From NCBI RefSeq assembly GCF_003573695.1, contig NC_039365.1:83741089-83805088 (forward strand): 64,000 nt of DNA, read 5' to 3'. The stretch comes from Papaver somniferum. Taxonomy: Eukaryota > Streptophyta > Magnoliopsida > Ranunculales > Papaveraceae. The notes beneath the pieces are model-generated. The model searched no databases. It was given only the letters and a program-made list of their open reading frames with translations, and was not told the DNA's origin. Numbering within the stretch: the stretch's first letter is position 1; each line of letters starts with the position of its first letter. Both the position numbers and the translations under genes were made by a program. Shown one piece after another: positions 10,227-20,186 of this stretch.

Positions 10227-10907
10227 TTTGTGACATGTTTGATGTCTCGAATGAGTGGGTCGAGTCGTGGGACCCGCCGCAAGAAATAACACGTGATGCT
10301 ATTAGGTTAAATAACTAAGTTATTTAAGAAATTGATATTCATGAAATATCGTGTATGCTCGATGCATGTAATGCATTGAAAACAATCAATATGTATGAAG
10401 CATCGCTGTTTTAAAGCTTAACCGAATAAGTCGCGGATTAAGCGTTTTAAATTAGCAACACGCCCAACCATCTTCGAGTGATCGTTTGAAGACCGCATGG
10501 GCGAGCTATCTCCTGGTCGATCACTCCCTGTGGGAGAGTGGCGGACGGTGATCATCGAGGTGTTTCATTGGTCACCTAGTTCTTAACCTAAGTTGTCCGA
10601 CCAAGCTAGCAAAGTTGGACGGATGAGATGGTTTGCGGCACTTATTTGCGACCGTTGATGGAATCCTAAGTTTCCTAAGAGGTTCGCAAGCATCCCTCTT
10701 TGGCTTGACCGAAACTACTCATGGGCACCAATTTGGGTGGGACCGATTGGTCGTGCATGGAGACGATCCGTTGTTGTGCACGTCTATACCTCTCTGTCCC
10801 ATGAAGGCTTGATCTAGGCCACTCAATTTGACTTGCGAAGATGAGTGTCCGTGATCGATTTGCGATAGAAATCCATTGCCGCAAAGGATTTGGAAGCCCC
10901 GTGACAT
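10227..10907. other. Unassigned stretch left of LTR-2
   Basis: About 680 bp with no supported gene. It is moderately GC-rich. Before LTR-2 inserted, position 10907 was continuous with 16560, so this belongs to the same older sequence as the DNA right of LTR-2. Confidence 0.4.
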
Positions 10908-12541
10908 TGATGTCGTTTTGAAAGTGATAAGTAGAAGTTCGTTCAAAGACTTGTAAAGATTTGATTTCAGACTTTATTTTGGTTTCACTTAATGTTACGA
11001 GAGACTGGGACTCAGGATTCCACCAATAAATCCATTCATGCGATTCATATAGTTATTCTAGACAATTATAGCTCAAATAGAATATTGACTCTGTTTCTTT
11101 GCCAAGGTAGATTTTTGAAAAGCAACGACTATAAATCTAAAGCATGGGATATCAAAAGACTCAACCTAAGTATAACCCATCAATTGAAATCACAACCGTT
11201 CAATAAAATCCATAAAACAATTAATAATCCTTGCAAAAAGTCATGAAAGAACTAAATATAATTACCACACGCATGAAAAATGGCTTCCTCCGTCATCCCA
11301 GTGTTGGGGTTTAGATCATGATGTCGTACAAACTCTCAAAAGATAGAAACATGGCTCAAAGAGTGTTTACAGATGGAAGTACAAGGAAAATCACCAAAAC
11401 ATATCAATTGCAACGTTTATATGCGTGGCAGATCGACTGTTACTAACGATACAGAAGATGTAAGACTGCTGGGAATGATACTATGTGTGTGGTGGATAAA
11501 CCACACTTTTCTGTGACTGACTTGGGTCGTCCAATGTTCTTCAGCTTCGTCTTCTTCCTTCTGCTGCTGCAACTTTCTCTGCAACATGATTTCTTCGTAC
11601 CAGAGCCTCCTCTAAAACTACGTAAAGGCCCCAAACTCCCCAACACCCTCCTTTGAACCTCCCAACTCCTTTTATATACTTCACAGGGTCATTGAATCCC
11701 GAGAACACCCCTGTTTTTCTTCTTTTCCAAGTTCCGGCAAGTTTGGTTATTATTTCCTTTTTCTCTTCTCACGCGGATTTCTGTTTGATGGAAACTCTTC
11801 TAAAAATATCAGTAAATCTTGCAGAGTATATTCTCTTCCAATCTCACCACATTCTTTCCAAAAATACAGCAAAGATATCCCGTGATATTAAACCTCATGT
11901 GTTTTATCCCAACTCGACAACTACTGCTCTTTTTTTGAATCTGGCCGCCTTACCTTCCCTGTTTAATCTTTACACGTCACTCCCAATCCAAATCATAGAA
12001 ATTCTCCGACCAAATCTCGCTGGAAATCCTCGCAGTTCAACAACCATTTTCCCGTGAAAGTCTCACTCTCTGTTTTGATACAACTCGGTGTACATCCTTG
12101 CTTTATCGAATCTAAATCACTTAAACTCCCTGTTTAGCCATTATAGAATAATACCAATCAAAAACAAAAACCAAATCCGTCTCAAACTCTTCAAAATCAT
12201 GTCCAGAGAATACGCAGGAATAACCAGGTCTTCCCGCCAGTTTCTATTTTCAAACAAAAGAGAAGATGACCTCCCCCTATCCAGACTGGGGTGCATTTAG
12301 CTATTGGAGTGTATATAGCAGTGAGGTGCCCCTTAGTAATTGAAGTGCCCCTTATCCAAACTGAGAGTCCGAATAGTAATTTTCTCCCACGAGCGCAAAT
12401 ACCACTTTTCGAGCCAATTTTCCCGCAAAAGCTTATTTCTCCAAAAACACCTACAGACACAAAAAGCCATAATAAATACAAAATCGAGCACTAAAAATAT
12501 ATACAATTGAGATTATATCAAACACAAAAATGCGTCTATCA
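10908..12541 (-). repeat. LTR-2 3' LTR (full length, 1634 bp)
   Basis: On the minus strand begins TGATAGACGCATTTTTGTGT and ends GACATCA. TATA box TATATAAA on the minus strand at 11671-11678. Four short reading frames inside are not conserved and look spurious. Confidence 0.9.
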
Positions 12542-12580
12542 AATACCCCAAAACTTATTATTTGCTAGTCCTCGAGCAAA
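12542..12580 (-). promoter_or_regulatory. LTR-2 3' PPT and AGGA hairpin
   Basis: On the minus strand TTTGCTCG-AGGA-CTAGCAAA (12580-12561) precedes the PPT AAGTTTTGGGGTATTT (12557-12542), which abuts the LTR start. Confidence 0.6.
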
Positions 12581-12627
12581 TCAAATTTAGAAAATAAAAT
12601 CCTAACTCACTGTCGCAGGCATCGTCG

Positions 12628-12679
12628 ATTGCATTTAGCGTATGCAATAAGCCTTTGAACCCCTAGGTGTCCCTATTGG
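12628..12679 (-). promoter_or_regulatory. LTR-2 conserved box and covarying stem-loop
   Basis: On the minus strand a conserved box, GGGACACCTAGGGGTTCAAA, leads into GGCTT and the stem-loop ATTGCAT-ACGCTAA-ATGCAAT (12648-12628). LTR-3 (20048-20101) and LTR-4 (50333-50388) have the same arrangement. Confidence 0.55.
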
Positions 12680-13090
12680 CGGAGTGTTGTCTCCGGAGGG
12701 CTTACCAGAGGTATACCCACAAAACCTTTATACTCCAGACTCTAGCTATCTACACAGAACCTTGGAAGGCACTAAAGAATATCCTTGGTTGGCATACTTA
12801 TTGACTACAGGAGGAAGTACCTTGAGGCGAAATTCCAATTGCTGTACACGAGTTCGCACTCAAGCATATTAAAATTCATATAAAGTGACAGAGGTCTACT
12901 CAGATAGTTGCACTATGGACATCAATATCCGGAGTCGAAACTAATCACATGGATAGATCAAGAAGATGGATATAGAGAAAAAAATAGATGGTTTTGATGT
13001 TTACTAGGTGAACGATGTTTCTCATATCTGTCTGAAGGCCTCCGCCAAAATGAACCTATCCTAATGGACTGAGATACTAGTCTGACTAAT

Positions 13091-13183
13091 ATCAACACAC
13101 TGGCATATACAAGGGTACCAGTGGTCGATAATCCTAACTCTAGGTCAACACAACTGGCATATACAAGGGTTCCAGTGGTCGAC
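13091..13183 (-). repeat. Twin repeat with hairpin potential in LTR-2
   Basis: Two copies (core on the minus strand ACCCTTGTATATGCCAG) about 55 bp apart, each framed by CCACTGG and CCAGT. Same order and spacing as in LTR-1 at 6662-6751. Confidence 0.6.
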
Positions 13184-13587
13184 TTTATTGAATTTATTCC
13201 AGTTGGTCTGGTCTCAATTTCTCTTTATTTATTTATTTATTTTTTTTTTTTTGTATCTCAATCACTCTAATTCACCTTAGCATTGGTAACAACTTGAATC
13301 GTGAGCCCCACCTAATCACTTAGAGAAACATAGTTTAAAAACAAAACAAAATAAAAACAGAAGTGAAAAGAACTCAACGAGATATGGTGAAACTATCATG
13401 TTATTTCTAACACCTGAGCTCTGTGCTTTTATGAATAGACTCTTTAGATGTTGCCATCTAGTCAGATTGGTTCCTCAACTCCTACAACCAAAATGCTTCC
13501 ATCCACTTAGATTGGTTAGTTCCATCCTTAATAGGCATAAATTTCTAGGCTCCGGAGTTTAATTATGCAACTAAAAAGTTTCTCCTA

Positions 13588-13624
13588 TACCCCCAAACTT
13601 AAATCTAACATTGTCCTCAATGTT
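13588..13624 (-). promoter_or_regulatory. LTR-2 internal AGGA hairpin plus PPT-like tract
   Basis: On the minus strand AACATTG-AGGA-CAATGTT (13624-13607), a perfect 7-bp stem, is followed by AAGTTTGGGGGTAT (13601-13588). Same layout as LTR-1 6051-6090. Confidence 0.55.
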
Positions 13625-13774
13625 CCAAAGGTGAAATTAAAAGGATGAACAAGGAGAAACTGTTACCATTTGAAGCAAAAGAGATAAGGAAATATATTAT
13701 CGTGTTGCATGAGAATGGGTTACCTCCCAAGAAGTGCTAAGTTTAAAGTCTTCAGCCAGACTAAAAAGGATTAG

Positions 13775-15361
13775 TCACCTCATAAAATCATAAAATAATA
13801 GCCGAAATATCTGTGGGTCATCAAAATCAAATAGAGCTATCACAAGTAAAAGGAATCTGCAACATGCCAAGAAAATGAACAAATAAAGCACACCCTTGTC
13901 TAGTTTCCTGTTTAAGACAACTACATCTAGTTTTGGTTCAGGTTCAGGATCTATAACTGGATTCAAATAAAATATTTTCATGGGTTGCGTTTCCTCATAG
14001 GTTAGATCCAAATGTTCAGGTTCTAGAGTCTGGAAAAATTCAAATAAAAACTTAGAAGCACATAATAATAACCTGAATAATTGAGGATCCTCTAAGTCAA
14101 TCAGATTTGACTTACACAGCTGACCACAATGAGAGTGGTGATCTTCCTTAAACAAGTATGTCGACCCTAATCTCCTAAAGTAATTAGGTTTAGTCTCAAA
14201 ACTTAATATTCGACACATTTGAAAATCAAACATTCCCACATTTGGAAGAAAAATATTTGGTGGGAAAACAAAGTCAATCTGGGTATCATAGCCTGGGTAA
14301 AACACATCAACCAGAGGATGGGTTTCTAATAACTGAAATTTCTTGTGGACATCACTAGGTTCAGGAAAACGTGTATGAAGATAATCTTGTAAAATGGTTG
14401 AGGCACATATGTCAAGTCCCAAGTGAGGGACCTTTCTAAGAGTTAAATCACATGGAGAATGATAATCACCCCCAAACTTAGAGTTTTCAGTGTCTCTAGA
14501 AAGACTAGTCACAACTTCCCTAATTTCAAGGTCATCTAATTCATGAAAATGGTCAATTGATTCTTCTAAGTCGGTTACATCCTCACTCATCTCGACGAAT
14601 TCATTTTCTTTTTCTAAGTCTATTGTTTCTAAATCGCTAGACTCAAAATATACTCGTTCCTCTAAACCATTATTAGCTTCGTAATCAAAAGGAAATACTA
14701 CATCGTCTAAAACAGGGGTATCTCTAGTCAAATCCTCGTCCTTTTGAATAGGTGAATAATTATTTAAATTATTTGGATTTGAACTAGAAATAATATTATT
14801 ATTAAGCTCAGTTGGAGTAGCAAATTCCTGATCACTATGCCTATTTATTTTAAATTCTTCATCAACACTATCCTCATCATAATCATTATAATAACATGAA
14901 AATGGTTGAACCTCATCTAAACAACAAGTAGTGTTACCAATTATATCCTCGTCATCTTGATTATGCAAATAACTATCCTCATTTTCAAGGGTATTATTGG
15001 ATACACTGTATTGAAAATTAAGATTATTTCGAGCAATTCTTTCGTTCATCTCAGCTATCATCTTGAGGGATTCCTCTATAGAAAGTTTTATTTCGTCATA
15101 AACTAAGTTATTCATCTCAGCTATCCTATGTGTCGACTCTTCTAATTTCCTGAGAGACTCTTCTAAAGGAGAAATATAAGAATTTTGCTCATATGACCGG
15201 TGCGTATGTGGATAGTAATTGGGCTCACCATGGTATGGACCATAATCTTCAAAAGGCTGATGTTCCCAACCACTATTCACACTATGGTCAAAGTAGTAAC
15301 GTCCATTTTGAAACTCAGTCGGATATTCGTTGTATTGGCTATTGTAATACCAGTTCGACAT
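13775..15361 (-). CDS. LTR-2 ORF: unrecognised element-encoded protein, DPQLFRL family
   Basis: An unbroken ORF of 528 codons from the ATG of MSNWY. It is clearly homologous to the LTR-1 protein over its length: N-terminal Tyr/Asn/His-rich region, repeated short helical segments with EEST/EESL, acidic middle with SPIQKDED, then KVPHLGLDICAS. It has DPQLFRLLL followed by KFLFEFFQTL, and a hydrophobic segment before a second copy written DPQIFRLLFY. No enzyme motif. An open frame in both sisters despite sequence divergence argues that the protein was under selection while the family was active. Confidence 0.7.
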   Translation of the reverse strand: MSNWYYNSQYNEYPTEFQNGRYYFDHSVNSGWEHQPFEDYGPYHGEPNYYPHTHRSYEQNSYISPLEESLRKLEESTHRIAEMNNLVYDEIKLSIEESLKMIAEMNERIARNNLNFQYSVSNNTLENEDSYLHNQDDEDIIGNTTCCLDEVQPFSCYYNDYDEDSVDEEFKINRHSDQEFATPTELNNNIISSSNPNNLNNYSPIQKDEDLTRDTPVLDDVVFPFDYEANNGLEERVYFESSDLETIDLEKENEFVEMSEDVTDLEESIDHFHELDDLEIREVVTSLSRDTENSKFGGDYHSPCDLTLRKVPHLGLDICASTILQDYLHTRFPEPSDVHKKFQLLETHPLVDVFYPGYDTQIDFVFPPNIFLPNVGMFDFQMCRILSFETKPNYFRRLGSTYLFKEDHHSHCGQLCKSNLIDLEDPQLFRLLLCASKFLFEFFQTLEPEHLDLTYEETQPMKIFYLNPVIDPEPEPKLDVVVLNRKLDKGVLYLFIFLACCRFLLLVIALFDFDDPQIFRLLFYDFMR

Positions 15362-15897
15362 TCTACTGCAGGGGTGTGAGTTTTCACACAAAATAAAACC
15401 CACTGACAGGGGATTCGTGGGTGTATAGAGTCTTACCTCCCGTACCAGACAGGCGCTGGACCGTTGAAGTCGACTCAGGCCACCGACTCCAATGTCAGTG
15501 TACGAACCCGAGGGGCCGAGACAGTATCGTAACTGTCGTCCTTCCCTGTAAACAGTTTATATTTAATTTTTAACCCTTCCTTAGGGTTTCAAAATAATAA
15601 TAATGTCCAGTCCAAAAATAAATATGTCCAAAAAGGAAAAGAAAAATTACAAAAATAAAATCCTATTTACAGTTTCTAAAAATAAACAAAATAACTATAT
15701 ACAAAATCTTCTTCTTCACTCCTTTCGGATTCCTCTTTTCTTTCCTTCTTTGGCGATGCTTTCCTTTTATAGCAATTTTTCTTTCCTTGTAGCTTCGCTC
15801 CAAATCCGAAAAGAATCGAAAAATACCAAAACGCGTAAAAAAGAACAAAAAATAATAAAAATAAAAATAAACCTAAAACAAATTTAAATACAAATCC
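15362..15897 (-). other. LTR-2 untranslated leader
   Basis: About 540 bp without a supported gene. The CCGAGGGGCCGAGAC block at about 15510-15525 (minus strand reads GTCTCGGCCCCTCGG) matches the LTR-1 leader near 3512. Confidence 0.5.
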
Positions 15898-15917
15898 GCG
15901 TCGGTGCCGCCAAAAAT
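15898..15917 (-). other. LTR-2 primer-binding site
   Basis: The minus strand reads TTTTTGGCGGCACCGACGCG directly after the 5' LTR; it resembles the LTR-1 site with changes. Confidence 0.6.
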
Positions 15918-16554
15918 TGATGTCGTTTTGAAAGTGATAAGTAGAATTTCGTTCAAAGACTTGTAAAGATTTGATTTCAGACTTAATTTGGGTTTCACTT
16001 AATGTTACGAGAGACTGGGACTCAGGATTCCACCAATAAATCCATTCAACAGCCATTTTCCCGTGAAAGTCTCACTCTCTGGTTTTGATACAACTCGGTG
16101 TACATCCTTGTTTTATCGAATCTAAAGCACTTAGAATCCCTGTTTAGCCATTATAGGATAATACCAATCAAAAACAAAAACCAAATCCGTCTCAAACTCT
16201 TCAAAATCATGTCCAGAGAATACGCAAGAATAACCAGGTCTTCCCGCCAGTTTCTATTTTCAAGCAAAAGAGAAGATGCCACCCCCCTATCCAGACTGGG
16301 GTGCATTTAGCCATTGGAGTGTATATAGCAGTGAGGTGCCCCATAGTAATTGAAGTGCCCCTTATCCAAACTGAGAGTCCGAATAGTAATTTTCTCCCAC
16401 GAGTGCAAATACCACTTTGCGAGGCCAATTTCCCCGCAAAAGCTTATTTCTCCAAAAACACCTACAATGACACAAAAAGCCATAATAAATACAAAATCGA
16501 GCACTAACAATATATACAATTGAGATTATATCAGACACAAAAATGTGTCTATCA
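15918..16554 (-). repeat. LTR-2 5' LTR with a 1-kb internal deletion
   Basis: 637 bp against 1634 bp in the other LTR. Both termini match. The missing block corresponds to about 11039-12036 of the full copy, and both breakpoints carry TTCA, so loss by microhomology is likely. The lost block includes the TATA box at 11671. Confidence 0.9.
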
Positions 16555-16679
16555 GACATGCCACCTTTGGGCATGCGTTTCGAGGCGCTCGGCCATGGTT
16601 GGGACCTGTTAAAATACCAACTGGGCCTGTTCAAAACTTCCTTTTGGGCTGCACAATTCTCCCACCAATGTGGGCTTGA

Positions 16680-16990
16680 TCCTAACAACAAAACCAAATT
16701 TTTCTCCCAACTCAAAACCAAATTCTTGCTCCACCAATGTGGGCTTGCTCCCAATTTTAAAACCAAAGTTTTTCTCCCAATATTAAAAACCAAAATTTTC
16801 TTTTTATCTCCCAATTAAAACCAAAAGTTTTCTCCCATTCAAAAACCAAAAGTTTTCTCCCTCTTTAAAACCAAAAATTGCTTCCATTTAAACCAAAATT
16901 TTGCTCCCATTTTGAAACCAAATTTTAAAACCCAGTTAAACCAAAAATTCCCAAATAGGCTTTACCTTTAAAGTCTAAAACCAAAATTTT
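16680..16990 (+). repeat. Degenerate short-period repeat in the LTR-3 leader
   Basis: About ten loose repeats of 20-25 bp with the pattern AAAACCAAA, a T-rich spacer and CTCCCA. The first part also repeats CACCAATGTGGGCTTG at about 16663 and 16733. Confidence 0.65.
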
Positions 16991-17060
16991 GAAACCCATA
17001 ACTAAAAAGTGTGGGACTTATTTCTCTTTTTGAATTGTGTGATTGTTTGATAAACATAAC

Positions 17061-18812
17061 ATGTCTGGATTTTGGTCTGCCACTGGGAATAAATCTATTA
17101 GAAAAGCTTACGGGCAAGATTCACCTTATGAGCCTCCCACAGACCATGATGTCAATAGTTATAGGGATTATTATTATGGACCTTCTGTAGGTCATGAACC
17201 TCAATATGCAAACCCTAATGACTATTCACACATGTATCATCCACCATTGAGTGAAAATGAACATCTAGACAATATCCAACTCACACATTCGTCACTTGTG
17301 AATCAGTTAGAGGCTCGGATCACAGCTTTAGAAATGCAAACACATGAGCAATCTGTAGCATCTAGTTCACATAGACAACCTGAAATCTATGCATGTACCT
17401 TATGTGGTAGTTTAGACCACCCGGATGAATACTGCTATATTTTGCATGATTATAGGCAATTTAGAGAATCCCATGAAAATGCAAATTATGAAATGCCCAC
17501 AAATTGTGAGGCTGGTAGTCATTGGGACCATAATCAATCCTTTGAGGGTTGCGATCAATCTTTTATAAACCCTAATGACCATGCACACATGTACCATTCA
17601 CCATAATTTGAACATGAATAATTTTGCACTCCCATGAATTTAGACCCCACCACAGAAGCTTTCAGACTCAGTGAGCAAAACTTTGCTAGATCTACATCAC
17701 GAATTCAGGCATATTTAGATCAGATTTTGCTTCACCTACAAAAGGAGGAAATTCATGAGGAAATGTATGTTGTCCCTAATGAAGTGTCTAGTCCCATTCA
17801 TGTAAATGATGTTGAATATGAACCTAATTTAGAGGAACATGAATCGACTAATGACACCACCACTGTTAATGAGGACCAATATGCATGTTACCATGATGAT
17901 GATTATGAAGATTATGATGATAATGATGTTATGTTAGAAGAACATGAAAATATTGTGGAACCTTTTGGTTCAATAACATATGGCTTCTCTCCCTCGACCT
18001 TCATGAATGTTGTTTCTTCTAATACTCATAGCAAATCATAGGATTTTGATATTGATATGGTACTTGTACAATTGTTCTTCGAAGATGAGCATGACATAGG
18101 AATAGTTGAATCTTCTGTAGACACTAATGTTAATATGCATGAAAACAAATTTGATGTGTCTGATTCCTTGCCTAAGTCACAAAATGCTACTTCTTCCGAT
18201 GTTGATTTGAGTACTACGGACAATCATGATACCTATTTAGGTCTTGATGTTTTGTTCGATGAATGTGAGCATGATTTACCAATTTCTGATTTAGGGGAAT
18301 TATGTGTTGGTACTATTGATCTTATCCATGAAAATAACTTAGAAGTACCAACTTTCTTACCTAAATCGCATATTGATATTATTCCACCCAACCTAGATTT
18401 GGTTTGCAACAAAACTTTTAAACCAACTTTTCTGAAAATTCCCAACCTAGGATTGGAACTGTGTGCCTCCCAAGTCCTTTTGGACTATTTTGCATCAAAA
18501 TACAACATTTTTAAAGAGCCACAGTTGGAATTAATTTCTCTGACCATCCCGCAAAAAGTCCATGTTGAGTTAGACCTGGTGAATCTCGAACCCCCAAAAT
18601 TGCTAGATTTTGTGCTTAAACATAAATCTGTCGAAAAATTCAGGTTTAGGGGTGATTCATTTAGTTTTTCACTCTCACTCCCATTTAAGTCCAATTTTAG
18701 TATTTTGAAACTGTCTATGTTTCAACACTTTGTCTTTTGGGTTGATCCTCAACTCTTTAGACTGTATGTATATAGTGAATTGGTTGTATATAATCTGGTA
18801 GGTAATGTTTAG
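17061..18812 (+). pseudogene. LTR-3 ORF: zinc-knuckle protein of the DPQLFRL family, three stops
   Basis: A single frame of about 580 codons from the ATG of MSGFW, broken by TAA (17604-17606), TAA (17619-17621) and TAG (18039-18041). The N-terminal part is Tyr/His/Asn-rich and contains a CCHC knuckle, CTLCGSLDHPDEYC (C-X2-C-X4-H-X4-C), typical of Gag nucleocapsids. The middle is acidic. From residue 459 comes KIPNLGLELCAS and near the end VDPQLFRLYVY followed by a hydrophobic tail. The knuckle is absent from LTR-1 and LTR-2, which suggests the family derives from a Gag or a Gag fusion. Each stop is a single-codon lesion, so decay is modest. Confidence 0.7.
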
Positions 18813-20047
18813 TGGAATCATATGTTTCTTGTATATATTGTGCTAACCCAATGTGAATTCAGTTGAGTTACTGTTGGGTTTTGCCTTGAATAATGGAGTT
18901 CAAAACTTGCATTCGCCAATATCCGGTAATCTCTTTCCTTTTTCTACACTTAACATCGTTCTCATGGTATGTGTTATAATCATGTTTATCTTTTGAAACA
19001 TTGAGGACAATGTTTAGTTTAGGTTTGGGGGTGAAAAGTAGATACTTTGATAACATGCTATAATTGAAAACAGAACTCTTTCTTTTTGGAAAAAAAAATA
19101 TGAAAAAATCAAAATAAAAAATTAAAAAATTTGAAAAAAAAACATAAAAATAGAGCTCATTTACCTTGAAATGTTGACTCTTGTGCATGTATGTAAACAT
19201 AAGGATTATTAGTCTAGATATTTAGGCACCCTGATTCTAGCACAATTCACATAGTGATAAGAAACTTGCACGCGCACGATCTACCAATACATGTATAGCC
19301 TCATCCTTGAGGTGTTCTATCGGAAGTCACGATTGCCAATCACTTTAGAATACTGAACGAAACTTGACTAGCTTGTTCTTTGGTTGGTTGGGATAGAAGG
19401 TGGAGGTTACATTAAGAAAGACAACCATCGAATTTAACTGGGTGCATCAAAAAGGGCTACCTCTTGCAAAGTGTCATGTAATTTTTTGTTTCTTTTTGCT
19501 TATGTATCAAAAGAGTTACCATGTTGTAAATTTTTTTTTTTCAAAAAAAAAAAAAAAAAAAATCAAGTATTTATCAATTCCATCCTCTCTTGTTCCAAAA
19601 ATAAAAGAGAGTAGTCAATGTAAATAAGAGTCATGTAAAGAGTCATCTTTTGTGTTTTTGTGTTACAAGCAAGGAAGGGTGTATGCCATTGATGTACAAC
19701 GCGAGTAATTGTGAAATACCTCCAACTCATTCACAATTCTCGTAAAGTCCGGACAACTAGCTAGATTTCGACCTCGGTTCTTAGCCTGAGAAACTATCTC
19801 TTGGTGATTAGTAGTCATAACATCCGATCTTTCTTTACACATGTGTAGATACACTTTACACTCTTATCACATGTCTTTATTTGTTATCAGTGCTAGGATT
19901 GTGCCTTTGATATCTAGATTGACATCTCCATTTTGCTGTGAGCTTCTACTGTCTTGCACATGTCACATTTCATGGAATGTGAGCTTATATTTTGTCCTAG
20001 AACTTTGTAGGTACGTTCTAAGCAAACCTTCACGAGACTTCAACTCG
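18813..20047 (+). other. LTR-3 3' non-coding region
   Basis: About 1.2 kb with no supported gene. It holds the internal module (18996-19038), A- or T-rich stretches at 19085-19150 and 19530-19565, and otherwise unrecognised sequence. Confidence 0.5.
18996..19038 (+). promoter_or_regulatory. LTR-3 internal AGGA hairpin plus PPT-like tract
   Basis: A perfect 8-bp stem AAACATTG-AGGA-CAATGTTT (18996-19015) is followed by AGGTTTGGGGGTGAAAAG (19021-19038). Confidence 0.55.
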
Positions 20048-20101
20048 TCCACTAGAGACACTTAGTGGTTTAAAAGGCTTATTGCATTCGCTAAATGCAA
20101 T
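20048..20101 (+). promoter_or_regulatory. LTR-3 conserved box and stem-loop
   Basis: CCACTAGAGACACTTAGTGG, then AAAAGGCTT and the stem-loop ATTGCAT-TCGCTAA-ATGCAAT (20081-20101). Same order as in LTR-2 and LTR-4. Confidence 0.55.
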
Positions 20102-20147
20102 CGAGAGACCAGCGACAGTGGTATAGGTAAGATTTCCTTAGTTTTGT

Positions 20148-20186
20148 TTTACTTGAGGACAAGTAAAATTCAGGTTTGGGTGTATT
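20148..20186 (+). promoter_or_regulatory. LTR-3 terminal AGGA hairpin and 3' PPT
   Basis: A perfect 8-bp stem TTTACTTG-AGGA-CAAGTAAA (20148-20167), then CAGGTTTGGGTGTATT (20171-20186) touching the LTR start TGATGAGTGCC. Confidence 0.6.

Larger units (their letters stand above)
10908..16554 (-). mobile_element. LTR-2: complete non-autonomous Gypsy-like LTR retrotransposon
   Basis: 5647 bp on the minus strand with LTRs 10908-12541 (3') and 15918-16554 (5'). The target duplication is GACAT (10903-10907 and 16555-16559), exact. One large ORF (13775-15361), no polymerase genes. It is a diverged sister of LTR-1: same ORF family, alignable 3' non-coding region, and a related LTR core (GGCTCGAAAAGT, GGATAAGGGG). 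The 5' LTR lost about 1 kb. Confidence 0.93.

Noticed and set aside
11653..12494. Short plus-strand frames in the LTR-2 3' LTR
   Set aside because: They lie opposite the element sense within an LTR, and the first falls in the part deleted from the other LTR.
13226..13256. TTTA microsatellite and T run as a regulatory site
   Set aside because: Simple low-complexity sequence inside LTR-2 with no counterpart in LTR-1.
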